Assembly (NCBI GenBank): GCA_022385755.1
Contig: MU278351.1
Location: 561,594-625,593 of the forward strand
Direction of reading: 5' to 3'
Length of the DNA stretch: 64,000 bases
From: Trametopsis cervina
Lineage: Eukaryota; Basidiomycota; Agaricomycetes; Polyporales; Irpicaceae
In this document: one piece after another, positions 24,729 to 38,000 of the stretch
Layout: each line of letters starts with the position of its first letter
Position numbering within the stretch: the stretch's first letter is position 1
The notes under the pieces: generated by a model
Database searches by the model: none
What the model was told of the DNA's origin: nothing
The model's input: the letters and a program-made list of their open reading frames with translations, nothing else
Translations under genes and position numbers: made by a program

Positions 24729-26032
24729 TTTTGTGGTAGCAGGGAGGTATGATGTGGGGGTGGTAGGAACGATGGTGGGCTGGTATGTTGTGCTTATATA
24801 CGTGCGCGACGATGGTGCCGAGTAAGTTCGCTAGTTGGGATATGCAAGCGGATACCTTCAGATGCAACCGTGGCAGGTGAGTAGTCCACTTTGAGGTCTG
24901 CAGTAGCTGAATAGAGTCACTGTCCTACTCCAGTTGGACGTGAGAAGCATTCGTTGTCATCTGCGTACATCGTACGATGCTGCGCCTCCAGAGTGATGCG
25001 CGTATGTCAATGCGGTATACTGGCAAGGTCCGTGTGCGTTCAAAGTTATGGTACGATGCCGCGAAAGGCGGCCAGGGACGATTGGTATACCGCGTAGAGT
25101 CCAGCGGTTGCTACTTGTTTATCGTGGACGTGTGTGTCCCGCATAAATAAGGAATAAGTGTCACTCAGGATTGTCCGCAGTCAACCAGTATAGTCCCATT
25201 GATTATGTCCAGCTTCATCTGTGCGCAGTACTTGTTGTACACACGCTCCACGACGGTGCCGTGATACTCGTACGTGGCGTTGGAACGTGCAAATTTGGCG
25301 GCTTGGAATGTCCACGGCAGGTGAGTCAGTCAATGGAGATTTGCTGTCGATGCACATAGCTGAACGGCTCTCCTATCCTCCTCTAGTTGTGCAGGAAGCA
25401 CCCCTGATCATCGCGCACAAAGTACTTGCATGCCTTACCTCTGCATCATCCACATGGGTAGGTCCTCTGAACTCTCGTACGATGATCAGAGGCGCGACGG
25501 AGGATGACTGGTCCACCACGAAGGGTCAAGCGGCTTGGCGTTTGTTCACAGTGGGCATTGCCCACGGACGAAAATGTGAGAGGCCCCGCCCAGTCAAGGA
25601 ATAGAGATTTCTCGCTCTGGGCGTTCCGCAGCAGTGGTCGCCCCATTGACTTGTCTTGCCCCGCGCCGCCACAACACAAATGAAACTCGCTTTAGTCTGC
25701 CTGCCTGCACGAATTACCGTATAGAACGACGAATGAGCTAGGTGGCGCTGATGCAGCATTCAATCCGATACGACTGAGCTAACGCATAAGCCACGGGCAA
25801 CACATATCAGCTCTGGAAGGGGAATGTTATCTGGTGCACGGTATCGCAGATAAAAGCGCAGACTTCTTCTCCACTACGCCACAGCTTATGTATGGGACTA
25901 CACACTTTGTATAAGAACAATCAGATACTACGACTCTAAAGGGTCTCGTTCGAGAAGTCCGTTCTTACGTGTTGCCCGATATCTGCGCTGGTGATGTTTC
26001 CAATTACTGTACCATACCTTGCAATGCAGAAG
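24729..26032. other. intergenic with a decayed internal duplication
   Basis: No gene supported. Two stretches, roughly 24800-25000 and 25230-25460, share scattered matching words in the same order (CGA[CT]GGTGCCG, GGCAGGTGAGT, TAGCTGAA, GTACGATG), consistent with an old direct duplication offset by about 440 bp. Similarity is judged by eye and is weak. Confidence 0.35.
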
Positions 26033-27099
26033 CTATGTGACAAACTTCCATCGTGCAACATCTTTGCCTATACGTACACAAAGATGTTCACATTCGAAAA
26101 CGCCGACAGTCCTCGATCGCAAGACGGAGCCAAATTCCTCGTCTAGCGCAGCCACCATGTCTGGTGGGAAATGAGGAATTGTAGGAAAGTTAACATTGTT
26201 GACTTCTCCGGTAGAAGTAGTGGATGTCTGAGCTTCATCTTGTATAATATGTTGAGAGGTATTTGCCCCCTGAGCATGTTTTGCATTTGGCAATAAAGCC
26301 CAAGCAATTGACGCATGGAATCGTGGCTCTGAGTAGAACGCCTCTTGCCGGTAGGTGCGCAGAACGGGTGTGATAGCATCACACAGCACCTTGAGCTATG
26401 AGGAACAGCTTTAGCAGCATTTTCGACCTGTCGCGCTAAGACTCACCTCACTATGCCCCGCGCCTATCTCCGCGGTGAGGAAAGTTCGCGTGCGCTCGTC
26501 ATTGGTAAGTTCGGCGAACGTAGCAAAGGAGGCATGGAAGCTGTAAGGTGGTTAGCTAATGAAGGCTATTTGGGTGTAGTTAGTACATACGGTGAACAAC
26601 CCTTTGCTATCGTTCGAAGAGCGGTTTTGAAGTCGTCGCGCTGATGAGCGCGAAGATATACTGGCCTAGTCAGGGAGATGTGCATCTCTCTCTCGCCTAT
26701 GTTTTCTAAATTGCTATCTTCCGGATTTATGGACACTCCGATTGGATGGAGAATGGGGACGAAATCTCCAGCGCGTTTTACCACTTTGCGAAGGAGGGAA
26801 TATAACGACCCTGATGGGACTAATTTGATAGGTATGTATACATACGCTGCAAATTGTCCCTCGACGTGTGGACTGCTCCTAACTCTGCCTTGATGCAATG
26901 CAGGGTTGTCCTTAGGAGCTGACAACGTGAAGGAAGGCGCTAGAGTCGGTAACCGCCTATGATTTTGTATGAGTACAGATACATAGTTGAGCATGGAAGA
27001 ATCGTACCGCTTCTTTGTGACTGGTACCACGGGAGATTCACTCGGCGACGTGTCATCGTCTGAGCTACCATAATCTACCAATGCGCTCTGTCTTTTCAT
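26033..27099 (-). CDS. USB1: U6 snRNA 3' exonuclease/phosphodiesterase Usb1 (Mpn1)
   Basis: Nuclear 2H-phosphoesterase-family RNase that trims the oligo(U) tail of U6 snRNA and leaves a terminal phosphate. Exons are 27099-27008, 26956-26591, 26540-26447 and 26395-26033, total 915 nt, 304 residues, in phase. The start MKRQSALVDYGSSDDD is the usual acidic-serine N-terminus, followed by NPALHQGRVRSSPHVEGQFA. Both catalytic HxS motifs are present: HIS at residues 122-124 (MHISLTRPVYLRAHQRDDF) and HAS at 210-212 (EPRFHASIAWALL). The region between them has ELTNDERTRTFLTAEIGAG, and the C-terminus ends VRIGKDVARWKF, conserved in the family. A Thr/Ser-rich insert of about 30 residues follows the second motif. 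Length is normal. Confidence 0.94.
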
Positions 27100-28188
27100 G
27101 AACGGCAGTAGAGTGCACGCCGTGTCGCTGTATATTGTCACCGGGAATCTCTCGCGGCGGGGCTGTAGCCGGTACTCTAGCGTTATGAGTACAACACCGA
27201 TCTAGACAATCGAAAACACTTGTTTGCCGGTCGATATCCTATGGCAAAACTTATGTCGTGATGGGATCTGCTAAAAATCACTTTCTTTTCATGTCTTGAA
27301 GAACTAAACGACCTACCGTGGTATATGAGGAACGATATCTCTTCGAAGCCAGTTTGCGCTCAAATTACCGCGCTCGAAGGTGCACGGAGGTCAGCACGAA
27401 ATCCTGAAACAGTTTCAGGTTTGAGCTCGTGAAGTGTGATGTAGTGCGTGCTTTGGCAATTTAATCTTTACAGCATGCCCCACTTGCAATACCTGTCTGA
27501 ATTTACTAAGTGTCAGAAGGAAGAGTTGCAGTAGAGAGAAGCAACTAGGTAAGCTTAGTAGGGCCACACAGATGCGATCTATATCCACGTGGATACAGTC
27601 AGGTGATCTGACGTGACTCTTTTATTTTCCTTGTTCCTCACCGCGCAGGTTCCTGCATCCACTCATCTGCGCTCCGTTCTTTCACCTTGCCTGTGCACCC
27701 TTTGTAGACCATTCTAACCTGTTACTCGGTCTATACGTTAAGCGTATCAGCCTCAAGAATCGTGCGACGAGGCTGCGCTCAGTATTCATCTCGTTGGCGT
27801 CACTCCATCTGGATCCGAGGGTTAGGTGTACGGCGTGTGGTACAGGGTACGTCGCAAGGTTGCAGCTCTTCGTCTGTTGCTCCGGTCGGATTACTTATGA
27901 TTCTTTGCAGTAGTGTCGGAAGAGTACCTCAGTAGTACCGGTGGTTAAGAATTCCGTCAGCCAGTCGGACTCTCTGATCGGGGCGCGCGGTTCCTGGCGT
28001 GCAGTGCACGGCGGGACGCTCAAGTGGCTGCATAAAGCTCGCAGTCCGCGGCTTGCGTCGAGTACAAGCGCAAAATCTTCTATCCCACTGTGGTAGCTGT
28101 CTTGGACACAACCTCAGTAAGCATATATTTATTCACTGGATCGCCGTCGCCTGACTTCCCCCAAGCCCTCAGTGAACTTAGGCTAGCT
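27100..28188. other. intergenic, divergent promoter region
   Basis: Lies between USB1 (minus) and the Pro/Ser-rich gene (plus). No gene, RNA gene or repeat recognised. Confidence 0.6.
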
Positions 28189-29301
28189 ATGGGTCCCCCC
28201 ACACTCCCACGTTATTCGTCTTTCAGTGGAGATACACGACATGTTCCTTCTACCCCTATACCTATCCCCCACGTACGTCGGGTGACTGATCCCCCACCCC
28301 GTTCCCCTACGAGATATCAACCCCCCTCCGATCTAATTTTCGAGATGTCCCCCCATGTATCAAGCGAGACACCCCTCACACAATCTCAGCAACCTATGCA
28401 ATCTGTCGCCCCCAATGACTCTGAAGCCTACTTTGTGCAGAAGTCAGCTCTACCTCTGGTCAACCCTTTTGGTTACACCTCGACCCTCGCTGTGAATCGT
28501 TCACCCTATTGGGAAGAGCCATTTCTTTACTCCATACCTAGGCTACCTGCACGCTCCCCTCTTCAGCATGCACGTACACAATCGGCCTTAGTTCGTGGCT
28601 CAACGAGCGAATATGCCAACAGGCTTACGATGGCTTGCCTCGAAGATAGCTTCCCAGCTACTTTACCCCTTGGGTCGCTTTCCTCCACTGAAGCGCACTC
28701 CTTGCCCTTCAGTGATACTTCATACTCAGACCATCAACGCGATGTTCTCACAGGGGCCTTTCAGAAATCCTTCACGACTGCTTCCTCCCGTCTTTCTTCG
28801 GTTTCCTCTGCAAGAGTGCACTTCGAACCCCCTCCCTCTCCGCCTGCTTCTTTTCGGGACCGGAAGTTACTCGGACGCTCGCTCCGTATTTCCAGCAACA
28901 AGAAGGGCGGAGCGAAGACCAACGGTATACCGGTCACGCTTGGTGCCAGTGCTGCGGAACCTGTACTTTCCTTCGCACAGGCTGAGCTGAAACAGTCCCC
29001 AAGTTCGGGGACCATTGCACGGGTTGTCCGCGTGTCAAAGGGCAACTCTCGGCCACGATCGCCATACCCAACTGTACGCGGTCGTCGGAATTCTGTCTTA
29101 AAAGTTAGAAGTACCAAACTCTCTGACGAGGACCTGGACGCTACATTGGAGAATGGTGACCTCCATGAAAAAATGGGGTTTGGACGCCTCTTACCTACGG
29201 TGCTATTCAAGCGCGGAGCTGCGGATGAGAACCAACCCATTGAGGAGATGCCCGAGCGCGGCAGGGCAAGAAGCCGAACACGAGCAGGCCGCCGACGATG
29301 A
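28189..29301 (+). CDS. uncharacterised Pro/Ser-rich basic protein
   Basis: Uninterrupted frame of 370 residues from ATG 28189 (MGPPTLPRYSSFSG) to TGA 29299-29301. The frame is open further upstream to 28090 but has no ATG there. No named domain seen. The sequence is low complexity, rich in Pro, Ser and Arg, with repeated short SSRLSS and PPPSP words, a basic patch (LLGRSLRISSNKKGGAK) and a strongly basic C-terminus (ERGRARSRTRAGRRR) that could act in nuclear or nucleic-acid binding. Codon-position bias over more than 1 kb without stops supports coding. The function is unknown. Confidence 0.6.
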   Translation: MGPPTLPRYSSFSGDTRHVPSTPIPIPHVRRVTDPPPRSPTRYQPPSDLIFEMSPHVSSETPLTQSQQPMQSVAPNDSEAYFVQKSALPLVNPFGYTSTLAVNRSPYWEEPFLYSIPRLPARSPLQHARTQSALVRGSTSEYANRLTMACLEDSFPATLPLGSLSSTEAHSLPFSDTSYSDHQRDVLTGAFQKSFTTASSRLSSVSSARVHFEPPPSPPASFRDRKLLGRSLRISSNKKGGAKTNGIPVTLGASAAEPVLSFAQAELKQSPSSGTIARVVRVSKGNSRPRSPYPTVRGRRNSVLKVRSTKLSDEDLDATLENGDLHEKMGFGRLLPTVLFKRGAADENQPIEEMPERGRARSRTRAGRRR

Positions 29302-30335
29302 AAATGGAAATGATGATTATGAGAAGTTGGTTTATTCCACTTACATACAGCGCCGCTGCATACTGACCTATTGCTAGAAGCATCAGTTACACGCATTCCT
29401 TCACACATTCATTTCTTTCATTAAACAAGCATCATATGGACTAAAAAAATAGCATCGCATCGCATCTGCACCCCTTTTCCAAATCCCTCATACATCCTCT
29501 CATTGTTGCCCTTCAAGTCGCAACCAGATTTCAAAATATCCCGGATTTCATTCTTTTCCTCTCACGATGTTCGTTATGTCTGGATACGCATTTATTTTGT
29601 CAACCATCCTTCGTCTTTTTGATATTCCTCGCATTGTCCTCGCCCATCGTATCAGTCGCACTCCGCATTTCGTTTGCATCACATCATCGAGCCTCGTTAT
29701 TCTGTTTCCTCATACCGGCGCATTTTTATTCTCCATCGTGCACGCATCATCTAAAATATTCGAGCCATCCCCGACGTCATGCCCGCTTTCTTGGTTCTTG
29801 GAACTTTGCATCGCCAAATAGAACAACTGCATACCACTCAGTAGAACAGCCATATAGAATCACTCGTACAGCCTACTCTAAATAACTATCATAATACTCC
29901 AACAAAAATCCAATATTAGGATTCACTTCCTGCACTCACAACCCTCAGGACTGATTCAGTACTCCGATTACCCCTGGGGCGAATATACACATCGCTGAAT
30001 TTTGTTATGCATGGCATTCCGAGGTCGTCGGCACCGCTCGCGTTGACAATTCCCAGCTCGGCGTCGATGTATATTTGACTACACGACCGACATACGGCAC
30101 GTTCAATGATGTTCTGTAAGGTTGTGGCCTCCGTCGGTATTCCGCCGTTGACGGGAAATATGTGGCCGTGCACGACACAAGGGAGCTGGCAACACCATCC
30201 GAGGATACTCGTACCAACACAATGGTTGGTATTACATATCAGAATCATTCGCACAATACGAGCGGTTGACATTTCTGATAGGGACTAGTAGGATCTTGAC
30301 CGCTTCCCAGTAAGCATTGTGTTTCGAGCGAATCG
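29302..30335. other. intergenic, 3' regions of convergent loci
   Basis: Pyrimidine-rich sequence follows the Pro/Ser-rich gene, consistent with 3' UTR. An open minus frame at 29916-30272 has no clear start or relative. It could be a fragment related to the poorly resolved locus to its right. Confidence 0.45.
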
Positions 30336-31720
30336 TCAATTCCACGGATGGTCTGGCTCTGCTACTTTCCGTAGATACAATACTCCAGCGGCACTGAGGA
30401 GCTGTGTGATCAGAACGGCCGCAGTCATCGTATCAGCTAATACGTTACCATCTCGTACTTAGAACCCTGTGTTGTTGAATGAATGGTATAGATATTCCGA
30501 AGAAGCATGTGAGACCGGGAAGACTGACCGGAGCACATACCGTCTCAACATAGCCAATCTTACTACCGGCATCTTCATATCACTCCAACCCCACGGTTCA
30601 TTGAGTGGAATGTGGCCACCGTGAGATGCTGGAGCTATATTCCTCGCAAAGGCAGTACAATACACTTCTTGGTTGAGCATCCGGTAGAGCAAGCCGGCGG
30701 AAATAGTCTTGCAATCCTTTCTCCAGGTCCACTCGAATATACGAAGAGATGCCGAACAGCACGCCTCGAGATCTTCAGTGGTAGATAGGATATACCTACA
30801 CCACTGCTTGGTCAATTATTGCGATGACCCGGCAATAGCGTGTAAAGCTGGCAGATCCTCTTACCGCCGGCGACGAGAAGGCTGTGATTTGACATGGTAA
30901 CAACAATCAGCAAGAAGGCATCATTGGCTTACATGACTGATTGTAGCGGCTTGAGCAACGTCCTGCCATCCATCCATTGAGCATCCCGTTCGGGAGAAGA
31001 GCCAATATTGGTATTGGTCAAAGGTGGACGTTCTGAGATCTGCTTGGGTGCGTCAGCCAGATACGTGTTGGAATGGTTGACATCACGTACATCACAATTT
31101 ATCACCTTTACCCCTGCCGGCGGAGAGGTGGCCCAGTGTTTGTGATCCACGCGCAAGTCCAAGTGCTATGTGGCCATGCTAACAGTACGCTTGTTAAACA
31201 TATTCTCGAATGAGCACATCGCGCTCTGCTGGGTGCACAGTACACAGAAATATTGTGTTTGGTGATGATCGGTCAGCATTGTACGAGACAAGCTCGTATA
31301 CAAACCTCGGGCAGAAGGCTACAACCGATGAACCGTGTAACAAACCAAGGATTATCATTCCAAGATACAATGAGGCCCCCATATTCGAGTGTCCCTGTTA
31401 GCACAAGCGTTCGGTATAGGAAGATCGAATAAGTCATGAAACCCCCATATACCGGTAGAGCCAGACATGAAGGGGGCTTGAATGTAGTATCTGGAGTGCC
31501 GCTCAACACGAGACGTTCCATGCGTATGGGAAGAAGTATGCCTCTGAGCTTCTATCATGATACGTCGGGCCCTCGTACCTGAAGCACACTGATCTCCGCA
31601 AGGATTTGAAGGCGCGACCTCGGCCTGCAGGTATGTGCATATGGGCACTGTTACATTAGAGAGAATACTAACCGGAGTATCGCCTTTGTACCTGTTAGAG
31701 CATGTGGTAGTAAGATTGGC
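30336..31720 (-). CDS. poorly resolved multi-exon gene, possible membrane protein or decaying copy
   Basis: Several adjacent minus-strand segments look coding: about 31162-31091 (LDLRVDHKHWATSPPAGVKV), 31042-30933 (QISERPPLTNTNIG...LLKPLQSV), 30881-30865 (LLVAG), about 30809-30560 (WCRYILSTTEDLEACCSAS ... IPLNEPWGWSDMKMPV), and a final segment ending at the TGA 30338-30336 (LLSAAGVLYLRKVAEPDHPW, part of a possible membrane helix). Introns 31090-31043 and 30932-30882 are clean GT-AG. However, the junction into the WCRYIL segment does not close in phase with any good donor I can find. The 5' part up to a possible ATG at 31720 (MANLTTTCSNRYKGD) switches frames repeatedly. I do not recognise the family. 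Boundaries are approximate, and either a gene with more exons than I can resolve or a pseudogene is possible. Confidence 0.35.
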
Positions 31721-32029
31721 CATCTCGGTGCTGGTGATACAAAAACAAAGAATGCTTTGAAATGTCGCTGGAATTAATACTATAATATTATACAATACTA
31801 ATCTGGTAATTAGTAGATTGTCATTGTATGTTAGCATAATAGCATAATGTTATTGTATCTTTTCCCAGTCCATCCAAATACGGACCTACATAGGACAAAC
31901 ACCGGAGACGCGCCCGCGATCACGTGTAGCATCAATGTCCAACAACGCGACCACCACCACAACCTCCAAGCACTTTGGTTCTCTGCTTGTCCTCATCCCT
32001 TGCGACGGCAGTGGCTTTGAAGCTGGGTG

Positions 32030-35000
32030 ATGGAAGGACAGCAATCACCAACAAAACCCGCCTGGCAAATCGAGGAGCTAGAGGAAGAATGGATCGATTT
32101 GGAGGAAGAAGAAGATGAGCATTCAGAGAGCCAGGCTAACGCGTCGTTCCAAGCACATACTACCTCCGACTTGTCCCTGACACAGATACATGGTGCAATT
32201 TTGAGCGATTCTAGCAATGCCGATAGGAGCTCCGCCTCATCCGCTGGTACTGTCCTCGTGAGAGAAGATCAACCTGTGGTGCCCTTCCTACCGCAAACAC
32301 CGCTTGGAAACGCGAAGAAAGGCTTCAGCAAGAATTTCTTCAGCCCTTTGGCACTGGAACGAATGTTTGAGCCTCCGTCTCCACCATTGAACGAACCTCC
32401 AACACAACCGCCAGTCGTTCACAAGAATGCGCCTGCAGTGCCATCCCGTCTGTCCCGGGTGTATGTTCCTTCGGAGAGCGAGTTCACCTCAGAGAGTCTA
32501 GATCAGTACATGGAGGGTGTGACGGAGCGGAGTGAGGATGCAAAGGACGATGAATACGAACCCGCCGACGAACCTCAGCCGGAAACCACGAAATATCAGT
32601 TCACATTTGCTGCACCAAGTCTCAGGGCTGCCAGAGCTGTGTCGTCTACTGGGAACCCTAGTACCCCAGTACCGCTCCGTGCTGCTCCTTTCACTCCTAC
32701 TTCACATCTGGTACCTCCTGCCACGGATCCTCGTCTCAAACTATTCCAGTTTCAATATGACACCTTCACTCGCGACCATCTGTCGGCTATGGTCGACTCC
32801 ATCGCGATACACTCCCCTACTGGAGACAGTGGTACTGCGAACTCCAAAGACTCCTCCCCTACCTATCCAGCATTTGCCTCCCCATCTGATACAAGCCTAT
32901 CGCGGCTGCGGAGCGCCAAACGTCTAAAACTGAGTCCCGCTAGCGATTTCTCTGGCGACGGGCAGGCGATGATCCTTAGACCACAGGATCGCAAGGACTA
33001 TGTCGGCGAATCCAAGTCGCTTATGGACAAGATTCGACAAGCGAGAGATTTTTCCACCATCTCCACGCATACCAGTGCGAACACGCCACATAGTTCTGAT
33101 AAGCGCACCCAGCTTGCCAGCTCGCAAGCGGAAGCAGCCCATAGTGAGTTAGGAATTGATGTATAGTGTTCTAATGTTCATGCTTTCTGGACTTAGACCG
33201 CGTCTCGTATCTTAATGTCCCAGCGGGTGACAATACCAAGGAGGGATCATCTGCTTGGAATACAGCGTCTTCCAAGCGCAGTATGTTCTCGTCGGTGCAA
33301 TTCCGTGAGCAAGCTGCCGACCTGATGGCACAGATACGGAACGACGTGAGGAGCCATAAGCGTCTTTTTTCTGTTGACTCTGAAGCGACGCCTGTTAAGC
33401 GAGGGTATGAAGAGGAACAAGAGACGCATTCCGACGACTCTGTCGACATCGAACCGATAAACTATGGCGGGGATACCGAGCTCCTGTCAGACTTTGGCGA
33501 GGAGCGCACAGAGGTCCTGTACGCCACTAATGCGCCAGGTACGCGCTCGGGGCGGGAGGCAGGCCTGCCAAACCAAGCGCGCGACGTTAATGACGAGCTC
33601 TCCAGGAGTGTCGGTCAAATGTCATTGGAATCCCCCAGCTTACTAGACCAGTTTCCTCCGCTACCTATCAAAGTCATCGTCTCCAGTTCCTCAACGTCAA
33701 GCCAAGGTTCGTGGCGAGGTGATGCGCCACCTGACGGCCAGAAGGGCCTCAAACCGACGTATCTCTCACCCAACGCCGACGGCATTGCTCTTACTCGTCC
33801 CTCGACGTCCTCTCGAGTCGGGTTGAACCCCGATGACCTTAATCGGTTTGTCTCATCTAGTACTGCGTCCGGCGCAACCATCGGTTCTGGGACTCCTGCA
33901 TCCATTGTCCGGCATGAGGGGCGTCCTATCAAACTTATCACTCCCGACTCTCAGACGATCCCAGAGAGGTTGGGAGAGATGGTGTTTGACCAGCATCTTA
34001 TGAAATGGGTGAAATCGTCTTCTTCCGCGAGGGATACGTACCCCACCAGCGGGACAATGAAGACTAGCGGGTCAAACGAAAGTGAAGATCCCTTCCGCGA
34101 CATTGAAAGTCTCAATGACGATACCACCCCTACTAGCGAGGACTTCAACCAGAATTACGGGCAGGACGACCATCCTATTTCCGACACCAGCTCCTCGATG
34201 GATCTGGATACAAGCAGAGTTCACGAACTCCCCTCTGACTCGGAAGTGGAAGACGCAGAAGAAGTTGAACTGACATCCTTCTCGTTTGACGGCAATTCGT
34301 TGCAATCCACTGCCTCTATGCATGAGAATGTAGAGAGCCGACTGGACACTGAATCAGAGGACGACCTGACTGCGCGCAGATCAGAAGGTACTGGGCAATT
34401 TGTCAGAGCACTGGCGGACTCGTTCGCGGAACCCGTCTCTTCTGCTGGACCTGCTTCGGATTCACGTCGTCACGTCACGGAGGCCCATCAGTCGGGTCCC
34501 GCGTTGCAAGATACACCGCCTCACCTCCTTGCGCCTCCCTCATCTAGTAAATTAACGACACCACTCCCTTCCAGGACGGCAAATTCTGTATCTACGCCTG
34601 TCATACGATCTGCGCTGAAGAGCAACAGTGTCACTCCAGTTTCGGCGCTAAGGGACGTCAGCCGACCATCGTACCAGACCCCCGCCAACAGACTTATTCA
34701 CAAGCGTTCTGTGAGCTTTTCTGACGGCAAGCGAGAAGGGCCCATTGTCGGTATTGGGCGAAACATACCCACTCCAGATGTCACCACTGAGAGTGATGGT
34801 GGCTCGATTTCTGACGTTGGGTCCGTTGAACCAAGTGGTGCTCTGGTGCCGTCCGCGCGTTCGAAGAGAATCGCTGATATGCTAGAAGACCTGGAAGACA
34901 CATGTACGTTGTCACAATTGATGGTTATCACTCCTCGTTTGATAAGATTGTGCTTTCTCTACAGCATACGAAGACGAATCGCCGTCCAAAGCGAGCTCCG

Positions 35001-38000
35001 GCAAAGCATCGTCGGCGGAAGAACTTCTGCCTCTGCAAAGGCGGCAGAACGCCGCGCCGCCCTGGTCATCTGGCAGTGGCAGTGGGCGAGCGCGACCACG
35101 GCGGTCGTTCTCACAGTCGCATTCTTCACGATCACTCAAATTTACACCAGGAAACGCCACATTCCTGACCGAATGTTCCTTCGGGGTTGCCCACGACCGT
35201 CTCGTGCAGGTGATAACTGACGTCCAACCATTTGAGCCGTATTGGGAAGGCCTATCGTCCATTGATTTGAGCCGCAAAGAGCTTGATAGCGTGGCCAGGT
35301 TGAAGGAATTTCTGCCGAAGCTAGACTCCTTGATGCTGTGAGTGTGCATTGTGCTTTTCTCGCGTCCCTCGTCGTCCCACGGTGTCGCCGCGACTGGTTC
35401 TCACGAGAAGGGTCCTTCTCCCCTCCAAGGAACTCGAATCAACTGGCCTGGCTGAGTGGCATACCTGGCACGGTGCGGACACTATCCGTCGCATCGAACT
35501 GGTACGTCTTTATGCCCTGCATATGGTGCACAGTGTCTCACTCTAATCTGCTGCGGTCCGCGACGTGCTACAGCTTGACGGCCGTCACGTCGTTTAGCCA
35601 TCTTCTTAATCTGGAGAGCCTCGACATCAGCCGAAACAACATTGACTCGTTGCGCCGTGAGTAGTTTCACAGACAGGTTGACAGTTTTGGGTTGTCCTGA
35701 CAGCTGCGCTGTGTTTAAACGATGATCTTAGAGCTAGACTGCCTCCGACATCTAAGAGAGTTGCGCGCTGACGGGAACATGATCGACAGTGTCGATGGTC
35801 TCCAGAAAATGGACGGACTTGTCAAATTAAGTCTACAAGGTAATTATATCCAAGATGTAGACCTGACTAATTACCGGTGGTACGTATTTTCTCCCATAAG
35901 TCCCCCTCTATCCTTGTTCTGCGGATCATCCCCGAGCCTCGAGAGTTGATTCTCTCATGAACGTGCACTCCGCAGGTCCGATTTACGACATTGTTGCTGA
36001 CGTTGGTCTTGCAGGAGCCGTTTGGAGATGTTGAACCTGAGCCAGAACAGGCTAAGCCGCATAAATGGGATCTCATCGCAATCTTTGCCCGCTTTGATTG
36101 CACTTAATCTGGGTAAGTCTATTGCAGCCGACTGTCGCCTCTTGCCTTATTACGATAACCCGGGCTTGATATTACCACACCACGGCGTTCTCCATCATAT
36201 ACCCCTGGGCTTGATTTGGGGGGCTTCAAATTCATATACCGCGAGGCCTTTCTGTTCCCCTCGCGGGAAGAACGGCCAGCTGACGACGTTTTCAACAATG
36301 CATTATCATCATCACTCGCTCATTTGTTATTAATTTGCTCATGCATCACCAGATCACAATAACCTGCGCGAGTTGCAGGTGGAAGGCAGCATGGCGCGGC
36401 TGAAGATTCTGCGTGTGAGCGGCAACCGCCTGCAACAATTCAACGCAGGCCCGTTCGCCAACCTCCGAACCCTCTACGCGGATAACAATTCATTGGGGCC
36501 CGTACACAAGGCACACCGCCTGACGAAATTGGAGAATTTATCCTTGCGGAATCAGAGCGGCCGGGCTGGACTGTGAGTGGACACCACTGCACCGCACCAT
36601 ACTTTTTTTTTCTCGAGGATCCTTTTGATCTTCGTGATGGTCCCGAGGCGTGCCTTCTTCTGGCTCATCTTCCCTTGTCGTGCGTGCCTTGCGCGGGAAG
36701 TGGGGGCAGAAGAGGAAGGTGTCGGGGGAGGAACGGTTGAAGCAGCCGCTGATGCACGGACTTTGCACGATTATAGGTCGTTGTCTATACAGGACGTCCG
36801 TGATGTGAAGAGACTGTATCTATCAGGTGAGCATCCTGTGACTTTGCGCGAATGTTGGTCCTCTTCGCGTCCCTTTGTTCCCAGGCCTTGAGCCGAGGGC
36901 CTGAGCGCACATCTGGACCGCAACGCTGCATATGGACCGAGGCGCAAGATCCTCGGTCCGCGCGCGAGACAAACGAGAGAGTCGACTCGAGACTGAATCG
37001 GCTCCATTCTTCAGGGAACCCAATGAAGCCCGGGTTCATCTCGGAGCCCTGCTACAACCTCGTCTACCTAGAACTCGCCGCGTGCCGGCTAACGACGCTC
37101 CCCGCGGACCTGGCGCGACTGGTACCGAACGTACGGGTGCTGAACCTGAACTACAACTTCCTCGAAGACGTGCGGCCGCTGCAGGGGCTGACGCGCCTGC
37201 GGAAGCTGACGGTCATCGGCTCGCGCGTGCGGGCTACGCGCGAGTTCGTGCGGATGCTCAAGGGGATGCTGGACGTCGAGATGCTCGATCTCAGGTACGC
37301 GGTTTCGCTGCTCTTGTCTTTGTTTGGTACACGGCGGCGGCGCGCTCGTCCGTCCAATGAGCAGCGCGCCCGGTTTGAACGGGGAAGTTGATGGGAGCAG
37401 GCGGCGAGAGACGCCCGCTTAGGGTGTGGGACGCGGCAGAAGCGCGCTGTTAACTTTATCACGACGCCCGGCGACGAGTTTGCGCACCATCCGGTCGCCG
37501 GAGAATACACCGGGTGCGAGGGGGGACCGGTTCGCGGTGCACTAGCGCATCTCGCACCGCTTTTTACCCACCCATCCATTCACCAACCGTGCAGGGTGCC
37601 TTTCTGCGTCCCTTGCACTTGTTCATTTTGAGGACGGGTGTTTGTGGCGAATGCATGGGTGGGTTCGCGGCCGTTCGGGCTTCTGACGGAATCTGCTTAT
37701 CGCTGCGGCTGTATGTTGGGATCTTGGGGGGATGGGGAAACCGCGGCGGTAGACGCAGCCTGTTGTTGTTGTTGTTGTTGTCCTGGGCATGGCATGCGGC
37801 CCAGTGTCGTAAATCCCATCATCAGCCCATTCTCCAGCCTCCGTTCATTCATTCATTGAATCGCGCTATTCATCATCGTTGTTTTGCTTTCGTGCCTCAT
37901 TTCATTAACATGAATGGGTATCGGTGCACCGGGCTCTGCCCGGGCGTCCGCACTTTGCGCTTCTTCGTCATCCTGTTCCCCGTTTTCGCCCCTCGCCTCG

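Noticed and set aside
29916..30272. 118-codon minus-strand frame next to the unresolved locus
   Set aside because: No recognisable domain. It overlaps plausible alternative splice segments and cannot be tied to a start codon with confidence.
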